A stretch of 64,000 bases of DNA from NCBI GenBank assembly GCA_034670405.1, contig JAXDDX010000278.1:62001-126000 (forward strand), given 5' to 3'. The notes under the pieces are model-generated. The model ran no database searches. It was not told where the DNA came from and saw nothing but the letters and a program-made list of their open reading frames with translations. Shown here piece after piece: positions 35,391 through 64,000 of this stretch (its first letter is position 1; each line of letters starts with the position of its first letter). Made by a program: the position numbers and the translations under genes. This DNA comes from Hoplostethus atlanticus. Lineage: Eukaryota; Chordata; Actinopteri; Trachichthyiformes; Trachichthyidae.

Positions 35391-38300
35391 CTATGATGTC
35401 ACCACGGCCATGCCTTTCTGTTCATAATGCTTCCTGATGTACTCAGTGATGGCATTCTCATTATTAATCTCTTTCCTGAACACCATGATGTAACACTTAG
35501 GGACCAAGTGACAAAAGAGGATGCTGTAGCTAGAAACCAGAATGGCAGCAGCTTCTATAGCCCCTGAGTATTTATTAACCCTGACATGGATAGGGATGAA
35601 GACGATCCAAATGACTAAAAACAGCAACATGGCGATGGTGATGAAGCTAGCATTTTTATACAGATCAGGCAACCGTTTCCCTTTGAATGCAAACAGGAAA
35701 CAAACAAGGGACAATAGAGCGTTGTAGCCTAACATGGCACCAAATAACGCAAAAGAGCGTGTTTTGCACACCAATAACAAGGTTTTGTTTGACTGTATAT
35801 AATATGGGAAGGAGGGATAACGGGTCAGCCACAGCACACACAGGACCAACTGGATCCCAAAGATGACAGCCACCACAGCCGCGGGCTTGTTCAGCCTCTT
35901 CAGCCAGGCTCCCACATGCTGATCAAAGTTGAAGCCCACTAAGATCTGGAGAAGGTTGGCCAGAATGCAGGAGATGCAGAGGGTGAAGGCCATGCCAAAG
36001 AGAGGCAAGCCTGCCCTACAGTACAACTTAGAGGGCTTTCCTATGAACATAAATGTAAGAAAGAAGCAGACCAGCAAGGACAACAGCTCCACGAAACACA
36101 AGCAACCTCCAACGGCCTTCACAACAGGGGTCCTTCGATGGACTGTAAACAAAACAGCCACCAGAATGGTGGCAACAACCCCCAAGATGTCAAAGGAACT
36201 CAAAACGATAATAAAAGGATCTGGCCATGTAAGGAATTCAACAGTTTTATTCAAACACTTGTCCCTCTGCGGAGACGCGTACTCATTGGTGTCGCAGCGC
36301 TTACACTCCATACCTATGGGAATGAAACAAAGGAGACAATATATAGAGGTGGAGATTAACCTTTTGACCATTCCTGGCCTGTTACTGTACAATGTTTTGC
36401 TTTCCAAAATGAGGAACTATCAAACCACAGCATTTGCAAAGCAACACAATGAATGCAATGAATGAATGCAAACTATCATATCATTTGTTAGCACTACAGA
36501 CATGAACAAAAACTAAGATAAAACATATTATTTAATAAATGTATTCATATATGAGAGATTTAGGGGTTACAAAGTTTTATTACAAAACACTAATATCCAT
36601 TTGGAATAATTATTGTTGTGTGAAATTCAATATTTCATGTGTAAGGACTTCTTCCTCATATTTAATAAATTTTAGTTTGGGCAATGATTGTTTTTAATAG
36701 CATTCCATAAATTGAATGGAATTCGGAGTTGTATTACTATGCCAGTAGTCACAGAAGAGTAGTTATCTGGGAAGGAAACTGTTCAATGGGGTAATAGTAA
36801 TAAAACACTTACCGTCTCTAGGAGAAAAATCTCCCTCCTGACACGGAATACATTTCTTGCAGCAGCGTTCCCCTGGTTTTAACTCAGATCCTGGATCACA
36901 CATTTTAGAGCAGTTGTAAGCAGTTACCTTTAAGGACAAAACAGAATCAGTAGAAGAAATGACATTTCTAGGTCATGCTTGGCAACAAATATGTACTGAA
37001 ATATTGACATCACCGTCACATTGCGCATTTCTCTGACGAGATCGTCTGGGAGTTCGATGTTTCCATTTGGCCAGTACTGGCCAATGGTTTTGATGCGCTG
37101 TGTTGATTCACTCATGTTCCATTGTAGGATGTCGTATCCTATACTGGGGTCTCCATTTTCATCAAAGAATATATTTGTGGTGTTCACAGTGAAGTTGACT
37201 TGTTTGATTTCCTTTAGAAGCTGTGGAGACATACATAACCAAACCTATACTGAAGAATGGGCAGATCAATGCATTACTAGTACTAGTGAAATGACAACAG
37301 CGTCCAAAAGCGTCACATGCAACAATCGCGAGCATCACTGCAGTATAAAAACACTTAGACTATTTTTCTACAGTAAGCTAGAACTAAAACATTAGACATA
37401 GATGTTTTTTTCTATCTAGTGGTTGATTTGTTACTTTTGTTTGTTAAAGGTGATATTATTGCAAAACATATCAGCAAGATAACTTTATTGTACCTCAAAG
37501 GCTGTAAAATTGGCATCATGTTCACACTTTTTGCTGTCACACTTCAGCAAGCTTCTGAGACCCTCGGCAATCACTTTGACGGCTAAGTAGACATTGTAAG
37601 ATTCATCCTGATCAGTGTACTTCACCAGGCAGCTTGGGTCCAAACATTTCTTGGACCCAGATTGGCTGTTTGTTAATGAGCATGTCATGTTGTTCATCTC
37701 AGGGGTACAGGGTGGATAATGAATCCAATGATGTTGCAAAAAGGGGGTGGTAGTTTCGTTGAGCTTTGAAGCGACATAATCATTAAAACCAGGCACCTCA
37801 TTCCTCCTAGAGATGAATCCGAAGACCCGGCCAGCCTTCTGGATGCCCGGCATCTCCGAGATCATCGGAGAGGTGGACCATGCGTCGCTTGCAATCCAAG
37901 TTCGGTTGAGGTTTTGTTGAATAGCTGCTTCCATGATGATAGCGATGTTGGCAGCTTTAGTGAACAGGACGATAGCCTCAGCAGGGGACTTCTTGATGGA
38001 CCACACCAGCTTCTCCAGCTTGCGATGGGATTTGGTCTTGTTGAGGGCAAAGTAGCTAGGCAGGATCTCCTTGAAGTCAATGCACACGTTGGTCATTGCA
38101 TAAAAGTTATCAATAAGGCGTTCACTGCCATACTTGCCATACTCATCATCACTTCCCACAATAGCCACTATTTCCCAGTTGAACTGCTTCACCAGCTCAG
38201 CAATGGCCTTTGTCTGATATGCATCACTTGAAATCGTTCGCAGAAAAGTGGGGAACTTCAACTTCCTACTCAGTAGCTCGCTGGTCGATCCATAACTAAT

Positions 38301-39013
38301 CTGCATTTAGCAAACAAGAGCAAATCATCTTGTTGAAATGGTTTATTATTACTTTGGGAAAGTTATACAACCATTAGCTTCTTATATGGGCATACAAAGT
38401 AATTCAATCATCAACAGTATGAATAGAAAATTGATGAAAACATACCTGGGCAACCGACGGCAGGGCAAATAATCGTGCAACAGCTATTGACACTTCTGAA
38501 GTCCTGTCACCGATCACTACCTTAACGTGCGGTTCAGGTACAATAGTCTTTGGGTGTTTGGGTCCAGGGAGAGAACAGCTCTGTCCATCTGACTTTAGCA
38601 GCTGGAGTGTTGCTCCCATGGCAAACGTGACATCTCCGCATGTGTCATATATCTCATATCCAAGAGTCAGGTTGGGCAGAACCCTTGGCGTGCGCTGGTT
38701 TATTTCTTGGATGGCAAATATCATCACCTGGGTTCGGAGGAACATTTGGAGGTCGTAGCTACACAGATTGAGAAAAGACAGATGAAATTCCTAAATATGT
38801 TCATACATCCTGCTAATACTAATTTCTGTCAGGCTGGACTTACTTCATGCAGGAGACGTGCCCAAGCACCGTGCTTCTGTTGGTTTGTATGTGAATGGGG
38901 AAAAGTCCACCAATGATGATGTCCCCAGGAGCAGACACGCGTCGAAGACTATCCTCTGCTGAAAAGCAGCACATCGGACGCACGATAGTCACAAACAGCA
39001 ATAACAGCAACAT
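35391..39013 (-). CDS. class C G-protein-coupled receptor, taste receptor T1R / GPRC6A type, complete (6 exons, 844 codons)
   Basis: Receptors of this class bind amino acids or sugars in an extracellular Venus-flytrap domain and signal through G proteins at the plasma membrane. Exons on the minus strand: 39013-38844, 38758-38446, 38300-37494, 37220-37014, 36927-36813, 36313-35391; the sum is 2535 nt. A signal peptide (MLLLLLFVTIVRP) is followed by PGDIIIGGLFPIH, LGYEIYDTC, the ligand-pocket motif ISYGSTSELLS and GSDDEYGKYG. Next comes the nine-cysteine domain (CSKMCDPGSE, RCCKKCIPCQEGDF) and seven membrane segments at about residues 566-818, with GKPSKLYCRAGLPLFGMAFT, FGAMLGYNALLS, LFAFKGKRLPDLY and LVPKCYIMVF. 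The six-exon layout is that of T1R and V2R/OlfC receptors. T1R, GPRC6A and OlfC could not be separated with certainty. The start at 39013 was chosen for the signal peptide. The exon 4 donor may lie six bases earlier in the gene. Confidence 0.85.
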
Positions 39014-41017
39014 TGTGGATGCACAGGGGTGAAACACATGCGTGCATTGGTCCCGTTGCAGTTCTCTCTGTAAACAGTTCCTGCAGAAGAACTCTTATAA
39101 TAACATCATGACGAAGGAAGTCAGAAAGAGGATATTTGCATTGTCAGATCAAGTATGCAGCCTAACCAGTTGATGCAAAGCACTTGCTCTTCCTATACTG
39201 AAACATCTTCACAGCACATGGACAGCTCAAAATATATTTTGTGACATATATAACCTATTGCCTGTATTTAACCTAGACTGCAGTCTGAATTGTGCACTGT
39301 CTATATTATTGAGGTCAGTGACCCTAATTCCACTGGGGTTCAGTCTTCACCATAATCCATAAGAGGGCAGCGTGCTACGTGTAAATTGTAGAATTGTGAA
39401 AGTAATGATTTACATTACTCTCGTTACTGTAATCGAGTATTTTTTTGTAGGGGAGGGGAAACAAGGGAGAGTCAGTGGATGTAATCAGATCCAAACCCGA
39501 GGCCTTGTCCTGTTCAGACTCAGCCATTCTGAGCATGTTAGAGAGGAACTGTACAGGAACGAACACTTCCCTATATTGTTCTTGATTCATGCTTTACTTC
39601 GTTTAAGCATTTATATTGTAGCTTTTCTAATTGTGAAAGAACCTAGTTCAAAGTCATCCTTTTTATTTGAATGGGAACATTCTGTTTTTTTTAAGTACCT
39701 CAGTAACTTTTACTGGGTACATTTAAAATACTTTACTTGAGTAGATTTTTTCACACCAGTAAATCTTCTTAGAATAAATTACATTTCAGCAAAGTAACCC
39801 TATTTCTACAGGAGAAGGTTATTTTGGTGTTCTCCTCGCTAATACAGGCCAACATCAGGTCTTCTTTTGTATGTAATTGCTTACATGTGTCAATAGAGGT
39901 CAGAATTGTGAAATTTGTTACGCAATCATGCAACAAATGAGGTAATATAAGAATATGCTATGGACTGTAAGCATAACAAATGGCAGCCCCAGTTCTTCCA
40001 CAGTGCACAGACATTAAGTTTACTACAAAGATTCATTAAAAAAACATTTAAGGCCAACTCATGAAACCTAAAATAATCAATTAATACTTACTTTTCATAT
40101 ACAGGTAGTTAGTAATCAGCCCAGGTGACTTGTACTGTCATCTCTCAGCGCTGAATGTGGAAAGGAACTGTAGCTTTAAACAAATACAGAAAAGTTTGAC
40201 ACATGCTTATTAAACACTGATTACGACCCTCACTTCCTACAAACCAGATTTCAGGGAAAAAGAAAATCAATTAGCCTGCCGTCCAGCCTGTCATAGGCTA
40301 AGCATAACACCATGGACCTATATCTTCTCCTTGTTTCATTTATGTCAACAGTCTTGGCCCTTCACAGACCTGTTGCTTGGCACTAGAACACACAATAGTG
40401 CATCCTAAACCCTGGATCACATGAAATAACTTGACACTGGTAGATTCCAAAGACTTGGGAGTTTGTAGCTGCTACAGTTACACTTAAAGTTATAGTTACA
40501 ATTATAGTGACAGTTAGCAATGTAGCTCTTGTAGATTTACACATTTTGAGGTCTTATATATACACACCAGATTTAGAAGTCTTACAACTTTGGGTATTAA
40601 ATATAAAGAGTATGAAAATGTATATTGCATCCACAGCATTCATTGGCAAGCAAAAAGGGCCAAAAAAAAATATCACTTGGAAAATGTTCCCCTAATCAAA
40701 AGCAAATACAGTAGACTGTGTGAATGTGAAGGGATATATATATATTTTTTTAGCAAACCCTGGAAATCCAATCCACAAATAAAGAATCATATAATACTAA
40801 TGTTAGTAATACTAATTAGTAATTTTATTCTTCAGATCAACTACAGGCATGAACCTGGCACATCATTTCTTCATTCAGTAGATTATCTTGTAGGTTTAAC
40901 TGTTTCTTGTTTGTCATTTCATGTAATCCCTTGTCTATCCTGAACACGATAATAAAAAGTATTATTTCAACAATGAACGGATCATTTCTTTCCCCCCTCA
41001 CCTCTGTACGGGGAAAT

Positions 41018-41027
41018 GCATTCTGGG
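41018..41027 (-). promoter_or_regulatory. ZNF143/THAP11-type core motif
   Basis: The minus strand reads CCCAGAATGC, the core of the ZNF143/THAP11 binding element. It lies about 230 bases upstream of the matn3 TATA box. The flanking ACTACA module is not present. Confidence 0.35.
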
Positions 41028-41116
41028 CCTTCTAGTGGATGTTTTCTCGCCCAGGATGATTAGTAATCAGCTCGGACAGTTCAGACTTGGTGACATAACT
41101 GCCTGGAATAGCAAAA

Positions 41117-41123
41117 CCTTTGT
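41117..41123 (-). promoter_or_regulatory. matn3: SOX-type site in the matn3 promoter
   Basis: CCTTTGT (ACAAAGG on the minus strand) matches the SOX9 core about 130 bases upstream of the TATA box. SOX9 drives cartilage matrix genes. It is a short motif, so chance occurrence is possible. Confidence 0.35.
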
Positions 41124-41252
41124 GTTTCTAAACCAGATGCCGGTGCGATGAAACCACATTTCCCCACGCTGAATCTGCCATCGCTCCTTTCCACCAGCCT
41201 CAGGGATTGGGTCTCTTGCCACCCCACGCCTTATGGGCCGTGGCCGCGGACG

Positions 41253-41258
41253 TATAAA
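41253..41258 (+). promoter_or_regulatory. matn3: matn3 TATA box
   Basis: TATAAA lies 62 bases before the start codon, giving a short leader with transcription starting near 41283. Confidence 0.7.
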
Positions 41259-41314
41259 TTCACTCAGCTGTGCCCGGGGCCCCCAGGGCACCCAGAGGTG
41301 GACGGACGACAAAA

Positions 41315-59863
<18,549 letters not shown>

Positions 59864-61330
59864 GGAGTTGGAAACACCCAGAAGGCATGTTCAGGACTCG
59901 CTGAGTTACCTTTCTGCTGTGGACCCATTCAGCATCCACTTTATCATGACCAGTAGAAGTGATTTGCTACCCTCAAAATCTAGCAATTTAATGTCTCAGA
60001 AAAAATATCTAAGATTTTGCATTAACTCCTCATATATTACTTTTGATCCTTATTATAAGACTAGATTATTGCATTCACAACATTATGCAGGTGGTTACTG
60101 TTTACAGTAATGATAAGGCACAACTAACAGAGTTAACATGTATGATGATTGTAAAAAATCCTCCTATTTGTGTAATACATTGTGTAATGAGTCAAACTAT
60201 GTAACACCAACATAATTAGGGAATCTATAGAGCAAATAGAGGTGCAAACTTTTTTTTTTTAATGATAGAGATACAGTGTTGCACCTCGCCCTCCCTATGA
60301 ACTCACGGTTCTGAGAGCAGTTATTTTCTTGGTAGAACCCAAACCCTCCAGCCACGAGAATAAAACAACTAATCTCTTATGCAACAACATAATTGTTGTT
60401 ACTTCTCTAATTACAGCCTTATCGCCCAGAGAAAAGACCAAATTAAAGCATGATCCACTTGGCCTGTGGCAGAGTTACATCACAACCATGAATGACTGCA
60501 ATTCATTTTTTTCAGAGCAAACATTTCAACAAATGCATTGCACAACATTTGTATAGTAATTACCTCTCTGTTGTTAACAGCCAGAATAACAGACACTGAA
60601 TAATCTTACACAGTAGGTTATGCAAAATTTTAATAATATGGGAACTCTTTGGGGAGGGAGAGGGGAAATGATTCAGGGGGTTCATTGATGGATGGATGGT
60701 TCCAATACATTGACCATTTGACATGCGTTTTCTTTACCCATAGTTTCTGCAGCAGTCATGGGCATTAAAGCAAATATTCAGCGCACTAGGTTTGGGACAA
60801 TTTAGAGATTTTGAGTTAAAATCCAGACAATTTGCGTGACATCCAGTCTGTTGACACAATATTCCAATTTGACATCCTTCATATAAGAAAGACATGTACT
60901 GTATTTCCTTACTGTCTATTAATTAGTAATTTTAGCCATGTCACATACAAGGTAAATTTAATGTGTAAGGCTAAATTTGTGGTGCAGGACTCTTTTTGTT
61001 TGTGTAAAATGACTGTAATCTTTGTATGATATGTATTGGTGCATTTGTGAGAGAAAACAAATTGTCTGTATAGGCTATTTGCACAAGGACATTAAAATAT
61101 TGTGAAACAATGGAAACTTTACATCTCTTGTGTGTTTTTATACTTAACTACCAAGACACTCTTTGAGTAATTAAATGTAACCAATAATTGGAAGCTTATA
61201 TAAAAGCCTACAACTACTTTATTGCAGGCCTTATGTCAATACTTAAATAAGAAAACGATGTCCGGGTGGAAAGCTAGTGTGTTTTCCGCCTTGTGAATGC
61301 ACGAGTATGCAGGGCAGAGATCAAGAAAAA
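59864..61330. other. matn3 3' flank and intergenic region before wdr35
   Basis: No gene is supported. AATAAA at 60359-60364 is a possible matn3 polyadenylation signal, about 500 bases past the stop. Confidence 0.45.
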
Positions 61331-61391
61331 ACTACAACAACCAGAACGCCCATAACAGCAGCTCTTCCGGTTTACGGTTACCACGGGAGAC
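61331..61391 (+). promoter_or_regulatory. wdr35: wdr35 core promoter: ZNF143-like, ETS and X-box sites
   Basis: ACTACAACAACCAGAACGCC (61331-61350) resembles the two-part ZNF143 element (ACTACA.. CCCAGAATGC). CTTCCGGT near 61364-61371 is an ETS site. GTTACC-ACG-GGAGAC (61377-61391) fits the RFX X-box consensus. X-boxes are typical of ciliary genes such as IFT components, matching wdr35. There is no TATA box nearby. Confidence 0.6.
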
Positions 61392-61776
61392 CGGGGGAAG
61401 CTACCTCCGCTGAGTATCAAATTGCACTAGTACAACATTGATTTCGATTAGTTTTCCATCCATATTAGCTATTAATACCAAAGATTTATATCCTAGCCGT
61501 GTACTGATATTATATAACAACAAGCCGGTCCTTCAATGTGTGAGGCTGCAATTGAGTGTCTTTGCTACGTGGTAAAGTAACGAGCTCGCATCGTTAGCTA
61601 GTTAGCTTAGCTAACGGAGTTTGACGGCTCATTTACTAGATGGTACCGGATAATGTGGGCTCGAAAAGTTAGCTAACGTTATCTCATTAATTGCCTTAGT
61701 ATCTTAACTAAAGCTAGTATAACTACGCTGACTTTTAACCCAGGTTGGACAGAAAGGGGTCTGCATATCAGCCGCT

Positions 61777-64000
<2,224 letters not shown>

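Larger units (their letters stand above)
39014..41252. other. intergenic region between the divergent receptor gene and matn3
   Basis: About 2.2 kb of mostly AT-rich DNA holds no supported exon. The right end carries matn3 promoter elements (41018-41258). Confidence 0.5.

Noticed and set aside
38840..39037. Upstream start for the receptor at 39037
   Set aside because: The codon there is GTG. The ATG at 39013 begins a clean signal peptide and is preferred.

Overview
This is genomic DNA from a ray-finned fish, most likely a percomorph teleost. Genes are vertebrate-type with many short GT-AG introns. (TG)n microsatellites are abundant, as are the 'ctttatt..cccgggggaaatt' retroelement tails typical of fish genomes. 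Protein similarity was judged from memory of the families, since no search could be run. Exons were joined by hand, and every complete model has a total length divisible by three.

Layout, left to right: (1) 720-3047, minus strand, 5' part of atp6v1c2 (V-ATPase subunit C2), with its remaining exons off the left edge. (2) 4536-16663, plus strand, complete nol10 (nucleolar WD40 protein), 21 exons, 756 codons. (3) 16.7-28.1 kb, a gene-poor interval. (4) 28.16-33.7 kb, plus strand, complete odc1 (ornithine decarboxylase) with TATA box, X-box and upstream ORF. (5) 35391-39013, minus strand, a complete six-exon class C GPCR of the T1R/GPRC6A type, 844 codons. (6) 41315-59863, plus strand, matn3 (matrilin-3), whose EGF-like exons have been amplified to about 25 tandem units, against four EGF domains in the human protein. 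(7) 61777-64000, plus strand, the start of wdr35 (IFT121), running off the right edge.

atp6v1c2-nol10-odc1 and matn3-wdr35 correspond to two human chromosome 2p blocks (2p25.1 and 2p24.1) that lie far apart in human but are within 8 kb of each other here. The receptor gene sits exactly between the two blocks.

The most unusual region is 45.7-57.6 kb. It is an array of phase 1-1, 120-bp EGF exons embedded in near-identical introns, with nested higher-order duplications. It contains two copies of an exon that lost its AG acceptor, one chimeric exon with an in-frame stop and one exon with a single extra base. The last matn3 intron is a textbook U12-type AT-AC intron splitting the coiled coil. 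With the intact exons only, the gene would encode a protein of about 1226 residues with 21 EGF domains.
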